Of a stretch of DNA of 64,000 nt, positions 44,721-53,979 are shown piece by piece; position 1 is the first letter of the stretch, and the number at the start of each line of letters is the position of its first letter. This stretch comes from Sphingomonadales bacterium (GTDB lineage Bacteria; Pseudomonadota; Alphaproteobacteria; Sphingomonadales; Sphingomonadaceae): contig JAFKLT010000052.1 of assembly GCA_017309275.1 (NCBI GenBank), positions 1-64,000 of the forward strand, in the 5' to 3' direction. The position numbers were made by a program, and so were the translations under genes. Under the pieces are notes generated by a model. That model saw nothing but the letters and a program-made list of their open reading frames with translations, ran no database searches and was not told the origin of the DNA.

Positions 44721-47700
44721 GTGAAGTCACACCGTCAGATTCAGTCGAATGCCGCGCGCCGGTCGAATGTCCGGATGTTCGCTGCCGCGCTTGCATATAG
44801 CAGTGCCGGCGCCGCTTTGGCGCTCGGAATGGCGGCCCCCGCGCATGCGCAGGTTTCGAATGCATCGCTCCGCGGCAATGTGAAGGCCGACGGCGGCGTT
44901 TCGCAGGTGACGGCGATCAACGTCGCGACGGGCCTGACGCGCAGCGTTACCGTCAGCGCCAACGGCGACTATAATATCGCCTCGCTGCCGGTCGGCACCT
45001 ATCGCCTCGAACTCACGACGCCGAGCGGCGTCCGCCGGACCGACGAATTCACGCTGTCGGTCGGCCAGAGCGCCGTGCTCGACTTCGATTTTTCGCAGCC
45101 CGACATCGCATCGGGCGATGGCGACGCGATCATCGTGACCGGATCGCGCATCCGCTCGATGGAAGGCGGCGAAGTCGGATCGAACATCACCCAGCGCCAG
45201 ATCGAGGTGCTGCCGCAGAACAACCGCAACTTCCTGGCGTTCGCCGATCTTGCGCCGGGCGTCCAGTTCGTGACCGGCGGCAACGGCCAGTCGCGCCTGC
45301 AAGGCGGCGCGCAGGACAGCCGCAGCGTCAACATCTTCATCGATGGCGTGGGCCAGAAGGACTATGTCCTCAAGAACGGCATCACCGGCCAGGATTCGAC
45401 GCAGGGCAACCCGTTCCCGCAGCTTGCGGTCGGCGAATATCGCGTGATTTCGTCGAACTATAAGGCCGAATTCGACCAGGTCAGCTCGGTCGCGATCACC
45501 GCGGTGACCAAGTCGGGCACTAACGAGTTCCACGGCGAAGCCTTCATCGACTACACCGACCAGAGCCTGCGCGACGCGCGTCCGACCGAATTGGCCACGA
45601 GCAAGGTACGGACGAAGGATTTCCAGTTCGGCGGTGCGCTGGGCGGCCCGATCATCAAGGACATGCTGCACTTCTTCGTGACCTATGAAGGGAAGCGTCA
45701 GGAGCAGCCGGTCGACGTCACACCCGGCCTCAGCCTGCCGGTCAGCTTTTTCCCGTCCGAATATCAGGGCGTCTTCGGTCCGACCAACGCGACCTTCAAC
45801 GAAGACCTGTATTTCGGCAAGCTGACCTTCTCGCCCTCGTCGAGCGATCTGATCGAGCTGTCGGGCAAGTATCGCAAGGAAAGCGGCGAGTTCCTGAGCA
45901 GCGGGATCAACGCGCGCAGCACGATCAGCAACCAGGAGGTCGACGAACTGCGCGTCACCGGCCGCTGGGAACATACGGCCGAAAACTGGATCAACGACTT
46001 CAAGGTCACTTATGAAGACGTGAGCTGGTCGCCGACGCCGACCGTGTTCGGCAACGGCTTCCTCTTTGCCTATGCCGGTCCGTCGCCGACCAATCCGCAG
46101 CCGGGCGTCGTCGTTCGCGGCGACATCCTGCGCGTCGGTGGCGGCAGCAACTATCAGGACAAGGGCCAGAAGGGCTGGGGCGTCCAGAACGACTTCACCT
46201 GGACCGGTTTCGAAGGCCACACGTTCAAGGTCGGAGCCAAGGCGAAGTGGGTGGAGCTGAATTCGCTTCAGCTCAACGGCTTCAACCCGGTCTATACCTA
46301 TAACCCCGCGTTCAATCCGGGCGGCGGCACCTTCAACGACGATGTGCCCTATCGCGTGCAGTTCGGCGCCTCGACCGGCAACGGCAGCCCGATCATCAGC
46401 TCGAAGAATTTCCAGTTCGGCATCTATGCGCAGGACGATTGGGAAGTCACCGACCGGCTGACGCTTAACCTGGGCGTGCGCTGGGATTATGAGCGGACCC
46501 CGGCCTTCCTGAACTTCGTCCACCCGGCCGACGCGGTGAACGCGGTGTCGCCGACCAATTATCCGAACCTGGTCAACGCCGATTACGATATCCGCGACTT
46601 CATCTCGACGGGCAGCGAGCGCAAGGCGTTCAAGGGCGCGTGGCAGCCGCGTATCGGGTTCAGCTATGAGCTCGACGACGATGCGCGCTTTGTCGTGTTC
46701 GGCGGTTTCGGCCGTTCGTACGACCGCAACCAGTTCGACTTCCTGCAGCAGGAAATCAGCACCGGTTCCTATACCACGCGTACCTTCAACTTCATCACGG
46801 GCGATCCGAACAACACCTGCGCGCCCGGGCCGACGTGCGTGCCGTGGAATCCGATCTATCTGACCGAAGCGGGCCGCGCGCAGCTGCTCGCGCAGGCAGG
46901 ACCCGGCGGCGGGCGCGAGCTTCGCTTCATCAACAACGACCTCAAGGTGCCCTATTCGGACCAGTTCAGCCTGGGCTTCCGCGCCAAGGTGACGCCGCTG
47001 TTCGAGGCCGAGGTGGGGTATAGCCACATCGAGTCGAAGGACGGCTTCGCCTATCTGCTGGGCAACCGCCGTCCGGACGGCACCTTCTTCCCGCCGGCGC
47101 CGGCGGCACCGGGCTCGCCCTTCGGCTTCGCTCCTCCGGGCTTCGGGTCGATCATCATCGGCACGAACGGGATCGAGACCAGCGCGGATACGGGGTATCT
47201 GAAGCTCGTCAAAAACTATACGCCGGCCTCGCCGTGGAGCTTCTCGGCGACGTACACCTACACCGAAGCCGAGGAAAACCGCCAGTTTGGTGAGACCTTC
47301 AGCCTCGATTTCCCGTCGCTGGACGATTACACCGTCACGCGTTCCAGCGGGGTGCGCAAGCATCGCCTGGTCGCGACGGGATCGGTCGACCTGCCGATCG
47401 GCGTGACGCTGTCGGGCAAGTTCCAGATCGCGTCGCCGCCGTATCTGAAGGCGTTCATCAACCAGGGCGGCGCGACGCCGAGCCGCACCGTCATCTCGAA
47501 CGAAGCCGACAGCAACGGGTCGCGCTGGGGCTTCCGCCAGATGGACATCGCGATCAGCAAGTACATCCCGTTCAAGTTCATCAGCGAGGAATCGCGTCTG
47601 CGCCTGCGCGTCGACATCCTGAACCTGTTCAACGATCGCAACTATGTCGATTACAACAACGATCCGAACTCGCCGCGTTACCTGGAGATTTCGGGTCGCG

Positions 47701-47756
47701 GGGTTGGCGGCAACCCGCCGCGTACGGTAAAGGTATCGGCCGGTTTCACTTTCTAA
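44721..47756 (+). CDS. Large TonB-dependent receptor with carboxypeptidase-regulatory-like domain
   Basis: A 1011-residue outer-membrane receptor. The signal peptide is MKSHRQIQSN... to AAPAHAQ; next comes an N-terminal CarboxypepD_reg-like domain (SNASLRGNVKADGGVSQVTA to DEFTLSVGQSAVLDF), a TonB box (DAIIVTGSRI), the plug and a long barrel ending KVSAGFTF. The OAR-type size and extra domain are typical of carbohydrate-linked receptors in sphingomonads and Xanthomonadaceae. Flanked by bglX, a GH144-like lipoprotein gene and a LacI-type operator, it likely imports oligoglucans. GTG 44721, with GGGAGGA upstream, is the best start. Confidence 0.93.
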   Translation: MKSHRQIQSNAARRSNVRMFAAALAYSSAGAALALGMAAPAHAQVSNASLRGNVKADGGVSQVTAINVATGLTRSVTVSANGDYNIASLPVGTYRLELTTPSGVRRTDEFTLSVGQSAVLDFDFSQPDIASGDGDAIIVTGSRIRSMEGGEVGSNITQRQIEVLPQNNRNFLAFADLAPGVQFVTGGNGQSRLQGGAQDSRSVNIFIDGVGQKDYVLKNGITGQDSTQGNPFPQLAVGEYRVISSNYKAEFDQVSSVAITAVTKSGTNEFHGEAFIDYTDQSLRDARPTELATSKVRTKDFQFGGALGGPIIKDMLHFFVTYEGKRQEQPVDVTPGLSLPVSFFPSEYQGVFGPTNATFNEDLYFGKLTFSPSSSDLIELSGKYRKESGEFLSSGINARSTISNQEVDELRVTGRWEHTAENWINDFKVTYEDVSWSPTPTVFGNGFLFAYAGPSPTNPQPGVVVRGDILRVGGGSNYQDKGQKGWGVQNDFTWTGFEGHTFKVGAKAKWVELNSLQLNGFNPVYTYNPAFNPGGGTFNDDVPYRVQFGASTGNGSPIISSKNFQFGIYAQDDWEVTDRLTLNLGVRWDYERTPAFLNFVHPADAVNAVSPTNYPNLVNADYDIRDFISTGSERKAFKGAWQPRIGFSYELDDDARFVVFGGFGRSYDRNQFDFLQQEISTGSYTTRTFNFITGDPNNTCAPGPTCVPWNPIYLTEAGRAQLLAQAGPGGGRELRFINNDLKVPYSDQFSLGFRAKVTPLFEAEVGYSHIESKDGFAYLLGNRRPDGTFFPPAPAAPGSPFGFAPPGFGSIIIGTNGIETSADTGYLKLVKNYTPASPWSFSATYTYTEAEENRQFGETFSLDFPSLDDYTVTRSSGVRKHRLVATGSVDLPIGVTLSGKFQIASPPYLKAFINQGGATPSRTVISNEADSNGSRWGFRQMDIAISKYIPFKFISEESRLRLRVDILNLFNDRNYVDYNNDPNSPRYLEISGRGVGGNPPRTVKVSAGFTF

Positions 47757-47766
47757 CCGGCTGGAC

Positions 47767-47815
47767 AGGCGCCCGGTCACACACCCCTCCCGTTGACCGG
47801 GCGCCTTTCTTTTTT
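47767..47815 (+). terminator. Strong intrinsic terminator after the TonB receptor gene
   Basis: A 13-bp perfect stem (AGGCGCCCGGTCA / TGACCGGGCGCCT), 14-base loop and TTTCTTTTTT. It ends only ten bases before the ATG of the following lipoprotein gene and one base before its GGAG, so that gene depends on read-through or on a promoter within the receptor gene. Confidence 0.92.
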
Positions 47816-47825
47816 GGAGTTTAAA

Positions 47826-49322
47826 ATGTCGTTCCGGATCGGGGCGTTCGCTTTGCCCCTCGTGGCCTTGACCGCCGCTTGCACCGTCAATCCCGCCCCA
47901 TCCGCGACGATACCGCCGGAGAGCGCCACACTCGCGCCGATGACCGAGGCGGCTTTTTCGGAAGACCTGACCCAGCGCACCTTCCGCTATTTCTGGGATA
48001 CGACGAGCACCGAGCGTTGCCTCGCACCCGACCGCTGGCCCAGCAATCCCTTCTCCTCGATCGCCGCGACGGGCTTTGCGCTTACCGCCTATGGCATTGG
48101 GTCCGAGCGCGGCTATGTGACCCGTGCCGAAGCGGCGGTCCGCACGCGCGATTGCCTGCGTTTCTACTGGACCGCGCCGCAGGGGCCGGAGGCTTCGGGC
48201 AATGCCGGTTACAAGGGGTTCTTCTATCATTTCCTGAAGAATGACGACGGCACGCGGTTCAAGAATGTCGAGCTGTCGACCGTCGACACCAGCCTGTTCC
48301 TGGGCGGCGTGCTCTTCGCGCAAAGCTATTACGACGGCAGCGATCCGGTCGAGGCCGAGATCCGCGACCTCGCCGAAAAAATCTACACCCGCGTCGATTG
48401 GCGCTGGGCGCAACGCGCATCCACGGGCACCCGCGCCGAGAATTCGAAAAATTTGCACGCCATCACGATGGGCTGGAAGCCCGAGAAGGGATGGGAGACG
48501 CACGACTGGGTCGGCTATAACGAGGGTATGCTCGTCTATGTGCTCGCGCTCGGTTCGCCGACGCACGCCGTCGACAAGGATGCCTGGGACAAGGGGTGGG
48601 CGGCCGATCTGGAAAAGGATTGGGGCACCTATTACGGTCAGGAGCATTTGCAGTTCGAGCCGCTGTTCGGCCACCAGTACAGCCATGTCTGGGTCGACTT
48701 TCGCGGGATCCAGGACGCGTTCATGCGCGGCAAGGGCATCGACTATTTCGAGAACAGCCGCCGCGCCACGCTGGCGCAGCGGGCCTATGGCGCCGACAAT
48801 CCGAACAAGTGGGTTGGGTATAGCGCCGACATCTGGGGCTGGAGCGCCTCCGACGGCCCCGGATATTCGGTCGGCGAGTATCGCGTGAACGGCACCCCGC
48901 GCGCGTTCAACGGCTATATGGCGCGCGGCGTCAGTGCGATCCGCGTCGTCGACGACGGCACGGTCGTCCCGACCGCCGCGGGCGGATCGGTGCCCTTCGC
49001 CCCCGAGGTTACGATCCCCGCGCTGATGACGATGCGCACCCAATATGGCGCAAGGCTGTACACGCGCTATGGCTTCCGGGACGCGTTCAACCCCAGCTTC
49101 AACTTCGCCGGGGCGTCATCGGGCGACGGCACGGTCGATCCGGTGCAGGGCTGGGTCGCGAACGATCATCTGGGCATCGATCAGGGGCCGATCCTGGCGA
49201 TGATGGAAAATCATCGCAGCGGCTTCGTGTGGGAGGTGATGCGCCGGAACCCTCATATCATCCGCGGCCTGAAGCGGATCGGCTTCACCGGCGGCTGGCT
49301 CGACAAGGCGCCGGCCGAATAG
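47826..49322 (+). CDS. GH144-like glucanase lipoprotein (PF10091 glycoamylase family)
   Basis: A 498-residue protein. The N-terminus MSFRIGAFALPLVALTAAC is a lipoprotein signal with the lipobox LTAAC, so it is membrane-anchored. The rest matches the PF10091 (alpha/alpha)6 family: TFRYFWDTTS, GFALTAYGIGSERGYVTRAEA, KGFFYHFLKNDDGTR, VELSTVDTSLFLGG, YNEGMLVYVLALGSPTH and WVDFRGIQDAFM. Characterised members of this family (GH144) are endo-beta-1,2-glucanases or related beta-1,2-glucan enzymes. Alpha-glucan activity, implied by the older name glucoamylase, is less likely. Starts right after a terminator; tail-to-tail with the EEP gene. Confidence 0.88.
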   Translation: MSFRIGAFALPLVALTAACTVNPAPSATIPPESATLAPMTEAAFSEDLTQRTFRYFWDTTSTERCLAPDRWPSNPFSSIAATGFALTAYGIGSERGYVTRAEAAVRTRDCLRFYWTAPQGPEASGNAGYKGFFYHFLKNDDGTRFKNVELSTVDTSLFLGGVLFAQSYYDGSDPVEAEIRDLAEKIYTRVDWRWAQRASTGTRAENSKNLHAITMGWKPEKGWETHDWVGYNEGMLVYVLALGSPTHAVDKDAWDKGWAADLEKDWGTYYGQEHLQFEPLFGHQYSHVWVDFRGIQDAFMRGKGIDYFENSRRATLAQRAYGADNPNKWVGYSADIWGWSASDGPGYSVGEYRVNGTPRAFNGYMARGVSAIRVVDDGTVVPTAAGGSVPFAPEVTIPALMTMRTQYGARLYTRYGFRDAFNPSFNFAGASSGDGTVDPVQGWVANDHLGIDQGPILAMMENHRSGFVWEVMRRNPHIIRGLKRIGFTGGWLDKAPAE

Positions 49323-49324
49323 GG

Positions 49325-50191
49325 TCAGCAGCGCTTGCCGATGCAAAGGTCGGCCAGCACCGGATAATGATCCGACGGCAGCTTGCCGCCCGTTTGCTGC
49401 GTCAGCGTCGCGTGGCGCAACACCGCGATATCGCCGCTGACGAAAATATGATCGATCGGCGCCGGCTCGACCTGTTCGACCTTGAAGGCGGTGAAGGTGC
49501 CCGGCGGGCCGAAATGCGGCGTCCGGCTGATCGTCAGCGTGTCGCGCAGCGCGCCCGCGCCGCCCTGTATGATCGCGGCATAGGCGGGGCTGTCGGTCGG
49601 ACTGTTGAAGTCGCCCATCAGGGCGGTCGCCTCGTTCGGTTTGCGATGGCTTTCGATCCAGCGGCGGATCAGCGCCGCGCCCTCGAGGCGGGCGGTGACG
49701 CCGATATGGTCCATATGCGTGTTCACGACCAGAAACACGCGCTTCGACGCCTTGTCCCGCAGCCTCGCCCAGCTTGCGACGCGGGGATAGGCGGCGTCCC
49801 AGCCCTTGCCGGGCGTGTCGGGGGTGGGGGATAGCCAGAATGTACCCGAGGCGAGCAAGGTGAAGCGGTCGCGGCGATAGCCGAGCGGCGAAAACTCGCC
49901 TTGCTCCTTGCCGTCGTCACGGGCGACGCCGACGAAGGCATAGCCGGGCAGATCGGCCTCGATATCGCGCTTCTGGTTCAGCAGCACTTCCTGCATCCCG
50001 ACGATGTCGGGCGCATAATAAGCGACCAGGCCGGTCAGCGCCTTTCGCCGGTGCGGCCAGGCGTTGTCGCCGTCCGACGCGAGGTCGAGGCGAATATTGT
50101 AAGTCATCAGGCTGTAGCGATCGGCGCCGTCGCTGGCCGCCGCCGGCAGCGGGGCGATCAGGACGGCGAGGATCAGCGCCAGCCAGCGCAT
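49325..50191 (-). CDS. Secreted endonuclease/exonuclease/phosphatase-fold hydrolase
   Basis: A 288-residue protein with a signal peptide (MRWLALILAVLIAPLPAAAS). The EEP fold is shown by LMTYNIRLD, IVGMQEVLLNQ with the metal Glu, VNTHMDHIGV, MGDFNSPTDS and the terminal SDHYPVLADL with the catalytic His. In sugar operons, such proteins may be phosphodiesterases or simply scavenging nucleases. Its ATG overlaps the GH1 stop by one base, so it is the last gene of the glucan operon. Confidence 0.9.
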   Translation of the reverse strand: MRWLALILAVLIAPLPAAASDGADRYSLMTYNIRLDLASDGDNAWPHRRKALTGLVAYYAPDIVGMQEVLLNQKRDIEADLPGYAFVGVARDDGKEQGEFSPLGYRRDRFTLLASGTFWLSPTPDTPGKGWDAAYPRVASWARLRDKASKRVFLVVNTHMDHIGVTARLEGAALIRRWIESHRKPNEATALMGDFNSPTDSPAYAAIIQGGAGALRDTLTISRTPHFGPPGTFTAFKVEQVEPAPIDHIFVSGDIAVLRHATLTQQTGGKLPSDHYPVLADLCIGKRC

Positions 50192-51537
50192 CAGCCGAGA
50201 ATTCCGCCGTTGGTGGCGATGATCTGGCTGTAATAGCGCGCGCTGCGCTTCGGCGTTCGGGTCTGGGTCTGATAGTCGACGTGGACGATGCCGAAGCGCT
50301 TCGAATAGCCGAGCGACCATTCCAGATTGTCGAGCAGCGACCAGGCCATGTAGCCGCGCACGTCGACGCCCTGGTCGATCGCATCGCCGATCGCCGCGAT
50401 GTGCGTGCGGAAATAGTCGCAGCGCAGCGGGTCGTCGATGCCGTCGGGGCCCGCGACCGGGGGGTCGTAGAAGGCGGCGCCGTTTTCGGTGATGTAGAGC
50501 GGGATGTTGCCGAAAGTGTCGCGGAACCACACAAGCATGTCGGTCATTGCGGGGGGATAAACCTCCCAATCCGTAGTCGTGTGGGTGGCGATCTGCTTTA
50601 CCGGGGAGGCCCGAAGTGGCCACTGGTTCGGATCGTCGCGAACAACGGCGCGTGTGTAGTAATTTATTCCAATAAAATCAACTGGTTGATAAATATCCTT
50701 AAGGTCAGCTTCGGGCCATTCGGGCCAGGCTTCGCCGAAGATGTCCTTGAGCTCCGCAGGGTAGCTGCCCTTCAGCGCCGGGTCGAGATACTGGCGGTTC
50801 ATATAGGCGTGCGCGCGGGCGGTCGCGGCGAGGTCGTCGGCGCTCTGGCTGGCGGGATATTTGGGTTCGATGTTGACGACGAGCCCGATTTCGTGCGCGC
50901 CCTCGGCCCGATAGGCCTGCACCGCGCGCCCGTGCGCGCGCATCAGATTGTGGCTGGCGATCGGCGCCTCGAACATGTTGCGGTGTCCGGGCGCGAGCGC
51001 GCCGTGGAGATAGCCGCCGTCGGTGATCACCCAGGGTTCGTTGAGCGTGACCCATTTTTTCACCCGGCCGTCGAGCGCGCGATACATGACGCGCGCATAG
51101 TCGGCGAACCAGTCGGCGCTGTCGCGGTTGAGCCAGCCGCCCCGGTCGTCGAGCGCGACGGGCAAGTCCCAGTGATGCAGCGTCAGCAAGGGTTCTATGT
51201 CGTTCCGCAGCAGTTCGTCGACCAGCCGCTTGTAGAAATCGAGCCCCTTGTCGTTCACGCGCCCGGTCCCGTCGGGCAGCACGCGGCCCCAGCCGACGCT
51301 GAAGCGATAGGCCTGCAGCCCCAGCTCCTTCATCAGCGCGACGTCGCTTTCCATGCGGTTGTAATGGTCGCACGCGACGTCGCCGGTATCGCCCGGCGCC
51401 GCCATCAGCCGCGGATCATGGCTGAAACGCTGCCAGATGCTGGCGCCCGCGCCGTCGGCGAGCGGCGACCCCTCGATCTGATAGGCGGCGGTGGCGGCGC
51501 CCCAGAGGAAGTTTTCGGGGAAGCTGGTCCGCGTCAT
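50191..51537 (-). CDS. Glycoside hydrolase family 1 beta-glucosidase
   Basis: A 448-residue cytoplasmic retaining beta-glycosidase. The acid/base Glu167 is in TLNEPWV and the nucleophile Glu351 in YITENGAAF. FLWGAATAAYQIEG and the HHWDLP motif also match. No signal peptide, so it acts on disaccharides delivered by the ABC transporter or MFS porter encoded alongside. It overlaps the upstream esterase-like gene by four bases. Confidence 0.96.
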   Translation of the reverse strand: MTRTSFPENFLWGAATAAYQIEGSPLADGAGASIWQRFSHDPRLMAAPGDTGDVACDHYNRMESDVALMKELGLQAYRFSVGWGRVLPDGTGRVNDKGLDFYKRLVDELLRNDIEPLLTLHHWDLPVALDDRGGWLNRDSADWFADYARVMYRALDGRVKKWVTLNEPWVITDGGYLHGALAPGHRNMFEAPIASHNLMRAHGRAVQAYRAEGAHEIGLVVNIEPKYPASQSADDLAATARAHAYMNRQYLDPALKGSYPAELKDIFGEAWPEWPEADLKDIYQPVDFIGINYYTRAVVRDDPNQWPLRASPVKQIATHTTTDWEVYPPAMTDMLVWFRDTFGNIPLYITENGAAFYDPPVAGPDGIDDPLRCDYFRTHIAAIGDAIDQGVDVRGYMAWSLLDNLEWSLGYSKRFGIVHVDYQTQTRTPKRSARYYSQIIATNGGILG

Positions 51538-52268
51538 TTGCTGCCCTTTGCCGGCAGCCGCTGTTCGAGAAGCCAGGCATAGAGCGCAGGATCGTCATAG
51601 GCGGGATCCCAGGCATTGTGGCCGAGGTCGGGATAGATGGAGAGGCGGGCCTTGCGGCCGCCGCAGGCGCGGATCGCGCGCGCCATGTTGAAGCTGCCCT
51701 CCGGCAGGACGACATCGTCGCGGTCGCCGTGGAAGGCCCAGACGGGCAGGTCCATGATCCGGCACGCGCCGCCGGGATCGCCGCGCCCCGCGACCGGCGC
51801 GACCGCAGCGAAGCGCGTCGGTTCGGCAATCACCCAGCGCCAGCTTGCATGGCCGCCGCGGCTGAGGCCCGTCAGATAGATGCGGGCGGGATCGATGCGC
51901 AGTTTCTTCGCGGTCTGGTCGACCAGCCGATCGAGCTTTTCGATGTCCCAGTCCTGATCGGCGCCGAGCAGGGGAGACACGAGTATGAAGGGGAAGTCGG
52001 GATCGCGGTCGGCGATCTTCGGCGGCCCGTGGACTTTCACCTTTGCGATGTCGTCGCCGCGCTCGCCCGAGCCGTGGAGAAAGATCAGCAGCGGCCAGCG
52101 CTTTGCCTTGTCGGCCGAATAGCCGCGCGGAAGGAAGAGCTGATAGGGATAATTGCCCGCCTCGATCGCGGGCTGGGGGTTTTGTCCGTCAGTCATGACC
52201 TGCGCCGTGGCGGGAGGGGAAAAGGCGAGGGCGAGCGCGGTCAGCGCCGCAAATCCATATCGTTTCAT
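51534..52268 (-). CDS. Secreted alpha/beta hydrolase (PHB-depolymerase/prolyl-oligopeptidase-like)
   Basis: A 244-residue protein with a signal peptide (ALALAFSPPATAQ). The hydrolase fold shows LIFLHGSGERGDD (oxyanion region), the nucleophile Ser in LTGLSRGGHASW, an Asp in FHGDRDDVV and the His in DLGHNAWDP. Relatives are polysaccharide-associated esterases and phospholipase/carboxylesterases; acetyl or succinyl removal from glucans is a plausible role but an inference. Three ATG codons stand in tandem; the third (52268) has AAAGG at the right distance. Confidence 0.85.
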   Translation of the reverse strand: MKRYGFAALTALALAFSPPATAQVMTDGQNPQPAIEAGNYPYQLFLPRGYSADKAKRWPLLIFLHGSGERGDDIAKVKVHGPPKIADRDPDFPFILVSPLLGADQDWDIEKLDRLVDQTAKKLRIDPARIYLTGLSRGGHASWRWVIAEPTRFAAVAPVAGRGDPGGACRIMDLPVWAFHGDRDDVVLPEGSFNMARAIRACGGRKARLSIYPDLGHNAWDPAYDDPALYAWLLEQRLPAKGSK

Positions 52269-52270
52269 CA

Positions 52271-53086
52271 TCATCCTTTGACGCTCCCGGTCAGGAGGCC
52301 GCTCAAGTAGAAGCGCTGCAGCGCGAGGAAGAGGATCAGCACCGGCAGGGTCGTCACGACCGCGCCCGCCATCATCAGTTCATTGTCCTGGACATGCTCG
52401 CGGCTCATCGCGGCCAGCGCGACGGGGAGCGTGTAGAGATTCTGGTCGGCAAGGATGATCAGCGGCCACATGAAGTCGTTCCAGCTCGACAGAAAGACGA
52501 ACAGCGCCAGCGTGACGATGATCGGGGTCAGCAGGGGCAGGACGATGCGGCGCAGAATTTCGCCTTCGCCGGCGCCGTCGATGCGCGCGGCCTCCAGCAT
52601 CTCATCAGGGATCGACAGGCAATATTGGCGGACGAGGAAGATGCCGAAAATCCCCGCGAGCCAGGGAATGAGCGCCCCGGCATAGCTGTTCACCAGCCCC
52701 ATCGCCTTCAGTTCCAGGAACAGCGGCAGCATCCCGATCTGTCCCGGCACGACCAGCGCGGCGACGAGCATCCGAAAGGTCGCATCGCGCCCCCGGAACC
52801 GCAGTTTCGCGAAGGCATAGCCCGCGGGAACGGTGAAGAGCAGCGCGAGCGCCGTCGCCAACGTCGATACCAATATGCTGTTCGCGAGAAAGCGCCCAAG
52901 CCCGAAGGTACCGAAAAGCATACGGTAATTGTCGAGCGTGGGGCTGTCGGGAAGCAGCGGCGGCGGGAATTGCGACGCCTCGCCGCGCGCCATGAAGCTG
53001 ACCGACACCATCCACAGCAAGGGCGCGATCGTCATCAGCGCGACGATCGCCGCGAGAAGCGTGACGGTCCAGCGGCGCAGGCTCAT
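52271..53086 (-). CDS. Carbohydrate ABC transporter permease (MalG-type)
   Basis: A 271-residue inner-membrane permease with six helices. The EAA loop reads EAARIDGAGEGEILRRIVLP and the C-terminus ends LSGLLTGSVKG, as in MalG/UgpE relatives. Start MSLRRWTVTLL overlaps the upstream permease by ATGA. Works with the other permease, the solute-binding lipoprotein and the ATPase encoded in the same operon. Confidence 0.95.
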   Translation of the reverse strand: MSLRRWTVTLLAAIVALMTIAPLLWMVSVSFMARGEASQFPPPLLPDSPTLDNYRMLFGTFGLGRFLANSILVSTLATALALLFTVPAGYAFAKLRFRGRDATFRMLVAALVVPGQIGMLPLFLELKAMGLVNSYAGALIPWLAGIFGIFLVRQYCLSIPDEMLEAARIDGAGEGEILRRIVLPLLTPIIVTLALFVFLSSWNDFMWPLIILADQNLYTLPVALAAMSREHVQDNELMMAGAVVTTLPVLILFLALQRFYLSGLLTGSVKG

Positions 53087-53979
53087 ATCGCACCCCCGCG
53101 CTTCGCGAGTTTCAATTGCACCAAAGTTACCGCGAGGATGCAGAGGAAGAGCAGGAAGGCGACCGCCGCGCCCGACCCGAGGTTCCACCATTTGAACCCT
53201 TCCTCGTACATGAAATAGAGGATGGTGACGGTCGATTGCGCCGGGCCGCCCTGCGTCATCACATAGGGTTCGGCGAAGAGCTGGAACATCGCGGCGACGG
53301 TCAGGATCGACACGAGCAACACCGTGGGCGCGATCGCGGGCAGGGTGACGTGGCGCAGCCGCATCCACCATCCGGCCCCGTCGATCCGCGCGGCCTCCTC
53401 CAGCTCGCGCGGGACCGTCTGCAGCGCGGCAAGGAAGATGATCATATTATAGCCGAAGGTCTTCCACCCCACGAAGATCAGGATCGCGGGCAGCGACGCA
53501 TGCGGATCGCCCAGCCAGTCGATCGGCGCGATACCGAAGAGCGAGAGCAGATAGTTGACGAGGCCGTAGCGCGTATGGAGCAGATAGCGCCACACGACCG
53601 CCGTCGCGACCAGAGTCGTCACATAGGGCGCGAACAGCGCGACCCGCCACACGGGCCGCCATTTGAGCCAGCGCGAATTGACGAGCATCGCAGCGAACAG
53701 CGACAGCGCGACGACGAAGGGCACGCCGAGGGCGACGAACCATAATGTGTTGCCCATCGCTTTCCAGAACAGCGGGTTTTCGACCAGCCGTTCGTAATTC
53801 TGGAAACCGACGAAGCGCAGGTTTGAGAGGTCGGCGAGCGCGTAGATGTCGAAATCGGTAAAGCTGAGCACCAGCGACGCCACCGCCGGGATGACGAAGA
53901 AGATGGTGATGGCGGCGAGCGCGGGCGCGCTCATCGCCCAGCCGGCGCGCGCCTCGCTCTTGCGGCCCACCGCGCTCAC
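53083..53979 (-). CDS. Carbohydrate ABC transporter permease (MalF/UgpA-type)
   Basis: A 298-residue six-helix permease. APALAAITIFFVIPAVASLVL opens it and the EAA loop is EAARIDGAGWWMRLRHVTLP. It begins with GTG overlapping the binding-protein stop (GTGA). Together with the MalG-type partner it forms the membrane channel of the sugar importer. Confidence 0.95.
   Translation of the reverse strand: MSAVGRKSEARAGWAMSAPALAAITIFFVIPAVASLVLSFTDFDIYALADLSNLRFVGFQNYERLVENPLFWKAMGNTLWFVALGVPFVVALSLFAAMLVNSRWLKWRPVWRVALFAPYVTTLVATAVVWRYLLHTRYGLVNYLLSLFGIAPIDWLGDPHASLPAILIFVGWKTFGYNMIIFLAALQTVPRELEEAARIDGAGWWMRLRHVTLPAIAPTVLLVSILTVAAMFQLFAEPYVMTQGGPAQSTVTILYFMYEEGFKWWNLGSGAAVAFLLFLCILAVTLVQLKLAKRGGAI

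Noticed and set aside
44727-49043. A very long open frame (about 1438 codons) on the minus strand
   Set aside because: It is antisense to the TonB receptor and the GH144-like gene, both clearly conserved. Its translation is Arg/Ala/Asp-rich low complexity, as expected from the complementary frame of GC-rich genes.
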